DNA of 46,116 nucleotides from Robinsoniella sp. Its GTDB lineage: Bacteria; Bacillota; Clostridia; Lachnospirales; Lachnospiraceae. The stretch's first letter is position 1; every line of letters starts with the position of its first letter. Made by a program: the position numbers and the translations under genes. The stretch is from assembly GCA_022788205.1 (NCBI GenBank), contig JALEVQ010000025.1:1-46116 (forward strand), written 5' to 3'. This document shows, one piece after another, positions 36,757 through 45,275 of the stretch. The notes under the pieces were generated by a model that saw only the letters and a program-made list of their open reading frames with translations, made no database searches and was not told the DNA's origin.

Positions 36757-38109
36757 ATGAGCAACATAAAAAACGCAATGCAGAATTTTGCAATTAACCA
36801 GGCACTCAAGTACATCGAAGGCAATCCAGAAGAGAACATTCCGAAGCTGATGGCCTTGGTAGACAAACATTCACCCGATGGCTGGTATGAAAGCCAGCGA
36901 TCTGCTATCCGCAAAGTCATCAATGAAAAGGGCAACTGGTACCAGCTTATCTTAAAAATCTATGATCTGGATCCAGGCGTCCGCAAAGCATTCTTTCAGA
37001 ACTTTATTTTCAATTCAGCCCTGAAAGGAACAGCCATTCAAAATGAAATGAAAGAAAAACACGGCTGCAATATTCCCTGGGCTATTCTGCTGGATCCCAC
37101 TTCCGCCTGCAATCTCCACTGCACTGGCTGTTGGGCAGCTGAGTACGGCAATCGTCTGAACCTAAGTCTTGAGACGATCGATTCCATCATCCGCCAGGGC
37201 AAACAGTTGGGTACTTATATGTATATTTATACTGGCGGCGAACCTATGGTTCGCAAAACAGATCTCATTAAGATCTGCGAAATGCATCCAGATTGTGAAT
37301 TTCTCTTTTTTACAAATGGTACTCTCATTGACGAAGCATTCTGCCAGGAAATGCTGCGTGTCAAAAATATTGTTCCTGCCATCTCCCTGGAAGGTTTTGA
37401 AGAAGTCAACGACAGCCGCCGTGGACATGGCAGCTATGCAAAGGTAGAACACGCTATGGAATTGCTGAGAAACAACAGACTTCCTTTTGGCATCTCCACT
37501 TGTTACACCAGCCATAACTATGCTGATATCAGCAGTGAAGAATTCTTTGACTATATGATAAATTCTGGCGCCCTGTTTTGCTGGTTCTTCCACTATATGC
37601 CAGTGGGTAACGATGCTGCGACAGACCTGCTGCCAACGCCAGCACAGCGCGAAGAAGTTTACAGCCGTATCCGCGCTTTCCGAAACACCAAACCCATCTT
37701 TACCATGGACTTCCAGAATGACGCTGAATATGTAGGCGGCTGTATCGCCGGCGGAAGAAACTATCTGCACATCAACGCGAAAGGCGATGTAGAGCCTTGT
37801 GTATTCATTCATTACTCCAACTGTAACATCCATGATACCTCTCTTTTGGATGCACTCAAGAGTCCTCTGTTTATGGCGTACCATGACGGTCAGCCGTTCA
37901 ATGAAAATATGCTTCGTCCTTGCCCAATGTTGGAAAATCCAGAAAAACTTCGGGCTATGGTCAAAGACACCGGCGCTGTCAGCACAGACTATCAGTCCCC
38001 TGAAAGTGTAGATCATCTGTGCGATAAAACAGCTCTCTACGCTGAAAAATGGACTCCGAAAGCAGACGAACTGTGGAATCGTTGCGGGAAATGTTCCAAT
38101 TGCAACTGA
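36757..38109 (+). CDS. Radical SAM enzyme with additional C-terminal cysteine clusters
   Basis: 450 residues. A helical N-terminal domain (about 1-105) precedes the radical SAM core: Cys118, Cys122 and Cys125 in SACNLHCTGCW, then YTGGEP (159-163). Further cysteines (329, 348, 356, 389) and a C-terminal CGKCSNC (443, 446, 449) suggest one or two more iron-sulfur clusters, SPASM-like. The enzyme would cleave SAM to start radical chemistry; the substrate is unknown. No small peptide precursor gene is nearby, so peptide modification is unsupported. The TVP38 and TetR neighbours and the relationship to HpnH-like enzymes make a lipid or cell-envelope substrate possible. AAAGGA lies 11 bases before the ATG. 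Confidence 0.9.
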   Translation: MSNIKNAMQNFAINQALKYIEGNPEENIPKLMALVDKHSPDGWYESQRSAIRKVINEKGNWYQLILKIYDLDPGVRKAFFQNFIFNSALKGTAIQNEMKEKHGCNIPWAILLDPTSACNLHCTGCWAAEYGNRLNLSLETIDSIIRQGKQLGTYMYIYTGGEPMVRKTDLIKICEMHPDCEFLFFTNGTLIDEAFCQEMLRVKNIVPAISLEGFEEVNDSRRGHGSYAKVEHAMELLRNNRLPFGISTCYTSHNYADISSEEFFDYMINSGALFCWFFHYMPVGNDAATDLLPTPAQREEVYSRIRAFRNTKPIFTMDFQNDAEYVGGCIAGGRNYLHINAKGDVEPCVFIHYSNCNIHDTSLLDALKSPLFMAYHDGQPFNENMLRPCPMLENPEKLRAMVKDTGAVSTDYQSPESVDHLCDKTALYAEKWTPKADELWNRCGKCSNCN

Positions 38110-38126
38110 CTTTTCTAATCTGATAC

Positions 38127-38202
38127 TTTCTGATGTATAATAAAGTTTTCATATAAAATCGTTTTTCTCTGCATACTGTAATCACTTATTATACATCAGA
38201 AA
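38127..38202. terminator. Inverted repeat between convergent genes
   Basis: Perfect 17-base AT-rich arms at 38127-38143 and 38186-38202 with a 42-base loop. It has no strong T run after either arm, so termination is likely but not certain. It lies between the radical SAM stop and the alcohol dehydrogenase stop. Confidence 0.5.
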
Positions 38203-38263
38203 ACCAACCGGTATGGTCTTTTCATCCGTGGCTTATATTTTTTAATCACAGAATTTGTGAATC

Positions 38264-39277
38264 TTATTCATAATGAATCACCACATTCAACGTTTCCTCT
38301 ACGTTTGCTGCTTTTTCGATTGCCTCCGGTAATTTTTCCCAGGGATATTCATGCGTAATAATAGATGCAATCTTCCATCTGCCACTCTCCATGATCTTCA
38401 TGACATCCTCCACATCTTCCGGGAAATATCCCCCGGAACCAATCAATGCGTGCTGTGCAAATGTCATAGATAAGATATCCACAGGACGCTTGCCCGCCAG
38501 AACAGCCACAACTACCATACGACTTTCAATTTTTCCCATCTTCTGATAAAGCTCCAGAATTGATTCTGCACCCGCAGCATCAATATAAATATCCACATCT
38601 GCCGTGATTCCTTGCAGTGACTGTGCTTCCCCAAAGTAAGCGATCGCCGCAGTCTTTAACTCTTCTTTCCCATTGTTGCACACTGCAAATCCAAGTTCTG
38701 ACGCTTTCTTCAAGCGAAAATCTGAGTGATCACACACCATCACCTTTTCGCATCCAAAATACTGCAATGCAATTGCCGCAGCAATCCCGATCGTTCCAGC
38801 TCCAAAAACAATCGCTTTTTCTCCATGCTTGGGGGCAGAACGTCTCGCTGCACGGCATCCCACGGTAAATGGTTCGATCAAGCTTGCTTCCTTTGAAGAT
38901 ATCTTTTCGCCGACTGGATAAATCTGTTTCTTCCATTCCGCGTTCGGAATCAGCACATATTCAGAAAAGCCTCCCACTGTTCCCGCTCTCTTCGGGTCAC
39001 CTTTCGCCAACCTCGGATACGGATAGACTCTGTCTCCCACATGAATATCCTTCACATCTTTTCCTACCTGGACCACCTCCGACACCATCTCATGTCCAAA
39101 TTCGCCTCCCACGGTTATGCGATGTCCCGTACCCGGACCATGGGTATACACGGCCACATCCGTCCCGCAAATACTCGCATAGAGATTGCGCACAACAATA
39201 TCCTTGTCACCCGCCACAGGTGTTTCCAGTTCAGTCAATAAAATATCTCGTTTTCCATTATAAATCGCTGCTCTCAT
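38264..39277 (-). CDS. Zinc-dependent alcohol/polyol dehydrogenase lacking the structural zinc site
   Basis: 337 residues of the medium-chain dehydrogenase family. Catalytic zinc ligands are Cys37 (ICGTD), His62/Glu63 (FGHEM) and Glu135 (IEPF). NAD binding is at VFGAGTIGIAA. The four-cysteine structural zinc loop usually near residues 90-110 is replaced by a short loop with no Cys (around LAKGDPKRAGTVGG). Relatives oxidise sorbitol, threonine or similar. It lies downstream of the third kinase/regulator pair and may be its target or part of the same operon. Substrate inferred only as a sugar alcohol or secondary alcohol. Confidence 0.87.
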   Translation of the reverse strand: MRAAIYNGKRDILLTELETPVAGDKDIVVRNLYASICGTDVAVYTHGPGTGHRITVGGEFGHEMVSEVVQVGKDVKDIHVGDRVYPYPRLAKGDPKRAGTVGGFSEYVLIPNAEWKKQIYPVGEKISSKEASLIEPFTVGCRAARRSAPKHGEKAIVFGAGTIGIAAAIALQYFGCEKVMVCDHSDFRLKKASELGFAVCNNGKEELKTAAIAYFGEAQSLQGITADVDIYIDAAGAESILELYQKMGKIESRMVVVAVLAGKRPVDILSMTFAQHALIGSGGYFPEDVEDVMKIMESGRWKIASIITHEYPWEKLPEAIEKAANVEETLNVVIHYE

Positions 39278-39305
39278 ATTGTACCTCTTATTTTCCTATC
39301 AATAC

Positions 39306-39330
39306 CCTTTGGAAAATACGAAACCTTTGG
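39306..39330 (-). promoter_or_regulatory. Direct repeat upstream of the alcohol dehydrogenase gene
   Basis: CCTTTGG occurs at 39306-39312 and 39324-39330, 18 bases apart, between the regulator stop and the dehydrogenase start. Spaced direct repeats are usual for AraC-type regulators, so this is a candidate site for the regulator encoded next to it. Confidence 0.35.
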
Positions 39331-39425
39331 GTTTGTATGTTTTTCTATGAAGATTATATGATCGCTTTGTTTATGTTCTGTTTAAGAATTGTTTCTATTG
39401 TATTAAAACAAATTCTATTTTCCTT

Positions 39426-40985
39426 TCATCCGTTCTCGTGACTCCATATCTCCTTGATTTCACTCACCGTCATTCCGGTGTTCTTTTTAAAAACTTTATA
39501 AAAATAGGTTGGTGACTGATATCCTACCCTTTCTCCAATTTCTTTTATCGTGGCATCCGTTTTCTGGAGCAGTTCCATCGCATGCATAATCCGGACATTT
39601 GTCAGCAGTTCCACAAAATTCACATGAATCAGATTTTTAAAGAGCCGACTTAGATAAACCGGGGTAATTGAAATTTCTTTTGCAATCTCTTCCAGAGAGA
39701 TATCTCTCATATAGTTTTTCTCAATATACAAAATCGCTTTTTCCATATAAATCATCCGGCTGTCTGCCGTATTTGCGGTCGGAAGATCCCCCTGTATCAT
39801 CTCTGCTGCCTGTCTGATCAGTTTTTCAGCTGTATCCGATTTTTTGATATTTTCTTTGATATCATTCATCACAAAAACTTTCTTTGCGGAAGATTCCCAC
39901 TCTTTATCAAGACACTGCCGGCATTCTGCAATCAACTGTACCGTATAAAACTGAATGTATCGATCAATGCCATATCTTTCCTCATATGCCTGATACATCT
40001 TCCGCAGTTCTGCATAGAATTCTTCTGTTTTTCCTGTCTTAAACAATTGTTTCAGCTCTTCTGTTTTTTTCAAAAAGGCAGCCTGACCTTCGATATCTTC
40101 CTGATAAAATTTATAGTTTTTTTCTGATGGCATACATTCCTTGAGTGCAATCTGACATTCATGATACGCCTCTTCCATCTGTGTAAACTCATATTTCCAA
40201 CTGCTGATGCCTATTTTGAATTGGAACCGCGTCTTATTTTTTTCTTCCTGTAACTTACTGATCAGATTTTCCATCCATTCCCGATAATTCTCAGCGTCAA
40301 TATTTCTCTCAGGAAATATCAATAGAAAAAGCTGATTTCTGTATATTTTTGTAATACAGGTACAGTAATGCTTCCAGAATTGCCGCAACTCCTGTTCATA
40401 TGCATCAAGGCATACTGTGTAGTGTTCCACCTGAAGCCCCATCATGATTCCACCCCAAAAACTGTTTCCCGTCATTTCCATAAAAACATGAAAGCTTTCC
40501 TCATTCGGTCTTTCCAGAAGAATCGAAGAGATCATTTCCGATTCAATAATGTTCTGTTCTTTTTTCATGCGCAGGGATGTTTTCTCTTTATCCTTTTTTT
40601 CTTTTTTCTCATGCTCCAACAAATTTAATACTTTCTCCATACTCTCTCTCAACTGTGAAGCATCGGTCGGTTTTAAGAGATATCCATCTGCGCCAAGTTT
40701 CAGTGCCTTTTGAATATAAGCAAAGTCACTGTACGCCGTATTGATAATAATCTTCGCCCCACAGGAGCGCATCCGCAGTATCTCAATCACATCCAGTCCA
40801 TTCATCCCCGGCATATTGATATCCACAATGATAATATCCGGTTTTTCTTCTGTAACGCGTTTTAATAATTCGATTCCATTGTATGCACTCATCAGGACTT
40901 CTACAAATGGAAACTGCGATTGTACCATGTATTCCAATCCCCTGCAGACAATCGCCTCATCATCGGCTATCATCACTTTAAACAT
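39426..40985 (-). CDS. AraC-type response regulator, YesN family
   Basis: 519 residues. Receiver domain with MIADDE, phospho-acceptor Asp55 in IVDINMPG and YLLKPTD. A coiled, charged stretch follows at about 130-160 (KKEKKDKEKTS). The C-terminal AraC domain has ITPVYLSRLFKNL and VGYQSPTYFYKVFKKNTG. The ATG at 40985 is chosen because MFKVMIADDE is the usual start and GGGGAG lies 7 bases upstream, inside the kinase gene. It overlaps the kinase stop by 8 bases. Partner of the next kinase. Confidence 0.93.
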   Translation of the reverse strand: MFKVMIADDEAIVCRGLEYMVQSQFPFVEVLMSAYNGIELLKRVTEEKPDIIIVDINMPGMNGLDVIEILRMRSCGAKIIINTAYSDFAYIQKALKLGADGYLLKPTDASQLRESMEKVLNLLEHEKKEKKDKEKTSLRMKKEQNIIESEMISSILLERPNEESFHVFMEMTGNSFWGGIMMGLQVEHYTVCLDAYEQELRQFWKHYCTCITKIYRNQLFLLIFPERNIDAENYREWMENLISKLQEEKNKTRFQFKIGISSWKYEFTQMEEAYHECQIALKECMPSEKNYKFYQEDIEGQAAFLKKTEELKQLFKTGKTEEFYAELRKMYQAYEERYGIDRYIQFYTVQLIAECRQCLDKEWESSAKKVFVMNDIKENIKKSDTAEKLIRQAAEMIQGDLPTANTADSRMIYMEKAILYIEKNYMRDISLEEIAKEISITPVYLSRLFKNLIHVNFVELLTNVRIMHAMELLQKTDATIKEIGERVGYQSPTYFYKVFKKNTGMTVSEIKEIWSHENG

Positions 40986-42516
40986 TTTCAATCTCCCCTT
41001 CATTCAGCGGCAGTATCAGCCTTACTTCCGTTTTTTCCCCGCAAATGCTGTACAATTCCATATCTGCCCTCCCACAATAAAAGTTCTGCAGCCTCAGATA
41101 TACATTGCTCAATCCAATCATACTGCTGCTGACATTTTCACTTTTCACGGTGTGCATAATCTGTGAAAGTTTATCTGCCGGTATTCCAGCTCCATTGTCA
41201 ATCACAGAAATATATCCCTTATTCTCGTCTCGCAGACATCTCGTCCGAATGAGCACCTCTCCTTTTTCCGTACACATCCCCAAGCCGTGAGTAATCGAAT
41301 TCTCCACTAACGGCTGTAATACAAGACATGGCACCTTGATCTGATGAAAGGATTCATCAAAATCAAAATTAAATTCGATTCGCTCTCCAAAGCGTTGCTC
41401 CTGCAGACACACATAGCAATCCAGCATCTCAATTTCATGTTCCAGTGTCACAGATTTTCCCATATAATCCAGACTGTAGCGCAGCAGATTCGCTGTTTTC
41501 TGAAGCAGAAAAATCGTCTTTTCAGGGTCGCCTAAATATACTGTCTGTGAGATCATGTTCAAGGTATTAAATAGAAAATGAGGGTTCATCTGCATCTGAA
41601 GCGCTTTTAATTCACTGTTCCGAAGTCTTCCTTCCAGTTTCATCTGATCAATTTCTTTTTTATACAACTCTGCTTTAAAACGAGAATTTTCTTCTGACAG
41701 ATTAAACTGTTCTTTGATCCGATCCAGCATCATATTAAATACCTGGATCAAAATTTCTGTTTCCGTATTTGCCGGAGTTTCAAGATTTAGGACCTGACAA
41801 TCTTTCATGTTTCCATCCCGTATCTCCACAGCCTTCTCTGTCAGCTTCTGTATTGGTTTTACAATCTGTTCCGCCAGTGTTCTGCCATTCCAGATCCCGT
41901 TGCCTATCAATAAAATCATCACCACTGCAAATTCAACATAATAGATCTTGATCTGCCTGCTCACCATCTGCTGTTTTATCCCTGCATATTCTACAAGCGA
42001 TGACTGAAGCATATTATAATCATTGCAGATCAGTTCATATACATTCTGTGCCCGCTCATATATATCATAAATCTCCACCAAAAGACTCGTTGTAAAGTCC
42101 TTCGTATTTCGTTTTCCAATCTTCTCATTGATTTCCTGTATTCTGCCCCAGTAAACTTCGAAAAGACACGATACATCCTGGAGATCGCGGGTAAATTCCT
42201 GACTGACTTTTGCATCTTCCAGCTTTTGCAGCACGGATCGATTCTCCTGATACATATTTTCCAAATCTTTATAACTGTCTGCTGCTCCCGTCTGTACATA
42301 ATTCATCAGTCTCGCATTGCTGCTTTTCAGATCCGTATAAAACTGATTCAATTTCATTGTCTGCTCTGTCAGGAGTTTGTATTCAGACAGATTAACAAAA
42401 TGAAATCCGGTTGTGATCACATTGATGGCAATCGCTGTCCCTAAGATATACATCATCCATTGATACATTCTGGTCTTAATTGCATTTGTTTCTAGTTTTC
42501 TTCGTATACATGCCAT
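40978..42516 (-). CDS. Sensor histidine kinase, LytS/YesM-type
   Basis: 512 residues. Membrane segments at about 20-42 and 192-212 enclose an extracellular helical domain of about 150 residues. A HAMP-like linker is followed by MNPHFLFNTLNMIS (phospho-acceptor His), LQPLVENSITHGLG and DNGAGIP. Its start overlaps the end of the sugar-binding gene by 25 bases, and its end overlaps the regulator gene. The small all-helical sensor domain suggests that ligand is detected by the binding protein, not by the kinase itself. Confidence 0.93.
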   Translation of the reverse strand: MACIRRKLETNAIKTRMYQWMMYILGTAIAINVITTGFHFVNLSEYKLLTEQTMKLNQFYTDLKSSNARLMNYVQTGAADSYKDLENMYQENRSVLQKLEDAKVSQEFTRDLQDVSCLFEVYWGRIQEINEKIGKRNTKDFTTSLLVEIYDIYERAQNVYELICNDYNMLQSSLVEYAGIKQQMVSRQIKIYYVEFAVVMILLIGNGIWNGRTLAEQIVKPIQKLTEKAVEIRDGNMKDCQVLNLETPANTETEILIQVFNMMLDRIKEQFNLSEENSRFKAELYKKEIDQMKLEGRLRNSELKALQMQMNPHFLFNTLNMISQTVYLGDPEKTIFLLQKTANLLRYSLDYMGKSVTLEHEIEMLDCYVCLQEQRFGERIEFNFDFDESFHQIKVPCLVLQPLVENSITHGLGMCTEKGEVLIRTRCLRDENKGYISVIDNGAGIPADKLSQIMHTVKSENVSSSMIGLSNVYLRLQNFYCGRADMELYSICGEKTEVRLILPLNEGEIENV

Positions 42517-43487
42517 TTTATCTCTCCGCTCGAGTAATCCATTTTCTCGTTTATGTTGTCTTGTTTGATACTGATTGCCTGCGTATACTGATCCTGAAAT
42601 TCTCTCTCTTCATTCCAGATATAGTCCGACAGGATATTTCCAGCCTGATACCCCATTTCTCTTGGATCTTGCTGAATGCAGGAATAAATCATGCCCTCCT
42701 GAACTGTATCTTCTACCCTCTTATTATCAATATCAAATGCAATAATCTTCAGCTGACCATACCGATCTGGAAATTCCTCCAGCAGTCTGGACATCACTTC
42801 GACTCCATATCCCTCTGCACAAAATACCGCATTGACTTCCGGATGATCTTCCAAAAAACTGATCACTTTTTTCCCGAGATACAGTTCATTCGATTCTCCT
42901 TCGATCACATCCACAATCTTCATATTGTCATTCTCTTTCATGATATCTCTAAATCCCGCCATTCGCTGTTTCTGATTTTCGATTTCTTCATAAGAAACCA
43001 GGCATAAAATATTTCCAGATCCGCCGCATGCTTCCACCATATCTTTGCCAGCCATTTTTCCAGCCATGTAATTATCTGTGCCCACATAGCATATTCGTCC
43101 ACTGTCAGGCAGATCGCTGTCCACAAGTATCAGTGGAATGTCTGCCTCTTTGGCTTCCTGTATGACCTCGAACATTTCTTCTGAATTTTCCAGACCTGCT
43201 GTGATGATTCCATCCACTCCCGATAAGATTGCGCTTCGAATATACTGAATCTGCAATTCCTGATTCAGTTCCGTAAATCCGATAAATTTTGTACTGATCT
43301 CATTTTCCTTTCCGGAATCCATAATTCCCGTTGCGATGATCTCCCAATATCCAGCAGATGCCATTGGCGAAATGAAAGTGATCCGTTTTTCCGGTATTTC
43401 GGTATCCACTTTTTCTGTCCGCAGCAGGAAAAGAATGCTGAGAATTAAAATAAGGCTTGTCAGCCAGACCGTACCCATTCTTTTCAT
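42492..43487 (-). CDS. Membrane-anchored periplasmic sugar-binding-like protein (Peripla_BP_4)
   Basis: 331 residues. One N-terminal hydrophobic helix (about 8-22) without a lipobox or clear cleavage site, so probably a signal anchor. The rest is a RbsB/XylF-type fold: ITFISPMASAGYWEIIATGI, GVDGIITAGL, IPLILVDSDLPDSG, VGTDNYMAG and NAVFCAEGYG. The overlap with the kinase gene and the absence of permease genes indicate a co-receptor, as in the XylFII-LytS xylose sensor of Clostridium beijerinckii. The ligand is unknown. Confidence 0.88.
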   Translation of the reverse strand: MKRMGTVWLTSLILILSILFLLRTEKVDTEIPEKRITFISPMASAGYWEIIATGIMDSGKENEISTKFIGFTELNQELQIQYIRSAILSGVDGIITAGLENSEEMFEVIQEAKEADIPLILVDSDLPDSGRICYVGTDNYMAGKMAGKDMVEACGGSGNILCLVSYEEIENQKQRMAGFRDIMKENDNMKIVDVIEGESNELYLGKKVISFLEDHPEVNAVFCAEGYGVEVMSRLLEEFPDRYGQLKIIAFDIDNKRVEDTVQEGMIYSCIQQDPREMGYQAGNILSDYIWNEEREFQDQYTQAISIKQDNINEKMDYSSGEIKWHVYEEN

Positions 43488-43538
43488 TTTGTATTTTTCC
43501 TCTCATGATGTGTCTCCATTATACTATTATAATACAAT

Positions 43539-43581
43539 AAGGGCATGGTGTTGAAATTTTTCATTTCTTTTCCATACCCTT
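43539..43581 (-). terminator. Hairpin between the esterase and sensor genes
   Basis: Ten-base arms (43539-43548 and 43572-43581, one G-U pair) with a 23-base loop. On the minus strand the tail is only weakly T-rich, so it may be a leaky terminator after the esterase. Two TATAAT boxes on the minus strand (43518-43523 and 43526-43531) just downstream suggest a separate promoter for the sensor operon. Confidence 0.45.
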
Positions 43582-43613
43582 ACTTTTTTATTTCTCGTCA
43601 GCTTTCTTGATCT

Positions 43614-44954
43614 TTATTTCCATAAAACATCGGTCACATACTTTTTCAGCACCTCAGGCCAGTTAAACCAGTCATGAGCGCTAGGCACAATATAGATTCC
43701 CTCTCCATTATTGTATGTGATTCCCTGCTCATCGAGTTTCTCTGACATTCCGATGATTGTGACATCTTCTTCTGTGTGATAGCACTCTGCGCTGATCAGA
43801 CCAAAATCAGAAAATCCAGCAGACAAAAATACATTCGGTTTTTTATAAGCAGAGTAATCTTCCAGTTCCGGCCAGTCATATGCCGCTGCGCAGCTGAAAA
43901 TTCCAAAATATCCAAATCTTTCCGGATCATCAATATACAACTGTGCTGTCGTTGTCCCGCCATCAGACAATCCTGCAAAAGCTCTGTCCTTCACATCAGA
44001 AGAAAGGTTATAATTCTCTTCGATATACGGGAACAGATAAGTCTTTGCATTTTCCACTACAGCCGGAAAGTCCCAATCGATCCAATAACTGTAATCACTC
44101 TGAAATACGGTATTGTTCATTGCCACCATAATAAATGGTTCACTCTTACCTTCTGCAATCAGACGATCCACAATATTAACCGCATGACCCTGATAGAACC
44201 AGTCTGCCTGATCCCCGGTATATCCATGAGACAGATACAGAATTTTATATCCCTCTTCCCGCTCAGGATCATATCCATTTGGAAGATATACCAGTGCGTC
44301 CATCATTGCCCCATCTTTTCCCGGATACTGGATCGCTTCCACTGTTCCTGCTTTGCTTTCATCCTCTATCGGCAGACACCATGACCAGTCATAATACTCC
44401 GGCTGCTTCTCTGCATCATACGGAACATAGAACTGGCTCCGGAACTGATTTGCCCCGATTGCATTGTAGGAGCAGAGATTTTCCGGGTCTGGGATGGACT
44501 CAAATGTTTTCTCATCACTGTATACATTATACTGATACAAATAATATCCTCCCGGCAGATCCAGAGAGTACGTCCATGCGCCAGTCTCGCTGTCTTTCAC
44601 CATTTCAGCCACATAGCCTTCATCCCCTGCATGAACCAGATTTTTATCGCCTGTCCAATCCTGCGGATTCACATAATAATCCGAAACATCTTCTCCCTCT
44701 GACAGATTGTACCCATTGGCATACACCTTTTCATCACCTTCAACGTGAAATTGAAATGCACCCTTTAACTCTACTTTCTCTGCCGTATCATTATAGTAGG
44801 TAAACGTAGCAGTATATCCTGTCACCGATGATTCATTCTCTTCGACAACCACTCCACCTGCTGGGTTTTCTTGTACTTCCTCAGCAAAAGCACACCCTGA
44901 CACCAACAGTGCACCTGATGCTATCAAAACGGAAATCTGTCTCATTTTCTTCAT
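43614..44954 (-). CDS. Esterase lipoprotein, feruloyl/acetyl-xylan esterase-like
   Basis: 446 residues. The lipobox LVSGC gives a lipid-anchored Cys21. Residues about 45-165 form an early-set/CBM48-like beta domain ending in SIPDPENLCSYNA. Residues about 205-446 form an esterase D-type alpha/beta hydrolase: VYLPNGYDP, ILYLSHGYTGD, Ser330 in GLSDGG, a likely acid at Asp383 and His427 in PSAHDWFNW. Enzymes with this two-part build release ferulic or acetic acid from xylan. A strong AGGAGG site precedes the ATG. The upstream leader holds copy C of the dispersed repeat. Confidence 0.88.
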   Translation of the reverse strand: MKKMRQISVLIASGALLVSGCAFAEEVQENPAGGVVVEENESSVTGYTATFTYYNDTAEKVELKGAFQFHVEGDEKVYANGYNLSEGEDVSDYYVNPQDWTGDKNLVHAGDEGYVAEMVKDSETGAWTYSLDLPGGYYLYQYNVYSDEKTFESIPDPENLCSYNAIGANQFRSQFYVPYDAEKQPEYYDWSWCLPIEDESKAGTVEAIQYPGKDGAMMDALVYLPNGYDPEREEGYKILYLSHGYTGDQADWFYQGHAVNIVDRLIAEGKSEPFIMVAMNNTVFQSDYSYWIDWDFPAVVENAKTYLFPYIEENYNLSSDVKDRAFAGLSDGGTTTAQLYIDDPERFGYFGIFSCAAAYDWPELEDYSAYKKPNVFLSAGFSDFGLISAECYHTEEDVTIIGMSEKLDEQGITYNNGEGIYIVPSAHDWFNWPEVLKKYVTDVLWK

Positions 44955-44980
44955 TTCACTTATTCCTCCTTCTTTTACTT

Positions 44981-45112
44981 TAAAAGCCTAGTCTCAGTGG
45001 ACGGTAGACGGGGCGCTTGCGCACCTGACTGCACAGACACTAGAGACGCTGACCCGTATGAGCAAAAAAGCCACGCGAATCAAAGAAGCGGGGCGTCATA
45101 TCCATTTGCTCA
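44981..45112 (-). repeat. Full copy (C) of the bipartite dispersed repeat, upstream of the esterase gene
   Basis: On the minus strand it begins TGAGCAAATGGATATGACGCC (45092-45112, quoted here as TGAGCAAATGG and ATATGACGCC) and ends with the 37-base half (44981-45017) that matches copy B at 33 positions. About 75 bases of unrelated sequence separate the halves. It ends 26 bases before the esterase ATG, like copy B before mnmA. It is the main content of the 436-base gap 44955-45390, with the hairpin at 45201-45275. Confidence 0.65.
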
Positions 45113-45200
45113 CAAGTTTTTCGGTTACTTATATTGTACCAAGTCGCTGGCGCGACGGCTAGCCCTTAGTACGTGAAACCACTACTTTTTTCATAAAAAA

Positions 45201-45275
45201 ATAGCAGTTTTTAAATTTATGATGTATTGTTAAGTTACCACACACAACAATCTCATACTATTTAAGAACTGCTAT
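45201..45275. repeat. Long imperfect hairpin before the recombinase
   Basis: Arms of about 30 bases (45201-45231 and 45246-45275) pair with a few mismatches around a short loop; the outer parts read ATAGCAGTTTTTAAAT and ATTTAAGAACTGCTAT. It may be an end structure or leader of the mobile element. A second small stem, TTTGAAATG with CATTTCAAA, lies just before the recombinase ribosome site. Confidence 0.55.

Noticed and set aside
37162-38016. Open frame of 284 codons on the minus strand
   Set aside because: It lies fully opposite the radical SAM gene, whose motifs are clear; the minus-strand translation has no recognisable domain and no good ribosome site.
36757-38109. RiPP maturase with precursor peptide
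   Set aside because: No short Cys- or Gly-rich peptide gene with a ribosome site was found in the surrounding intergenic DNA.
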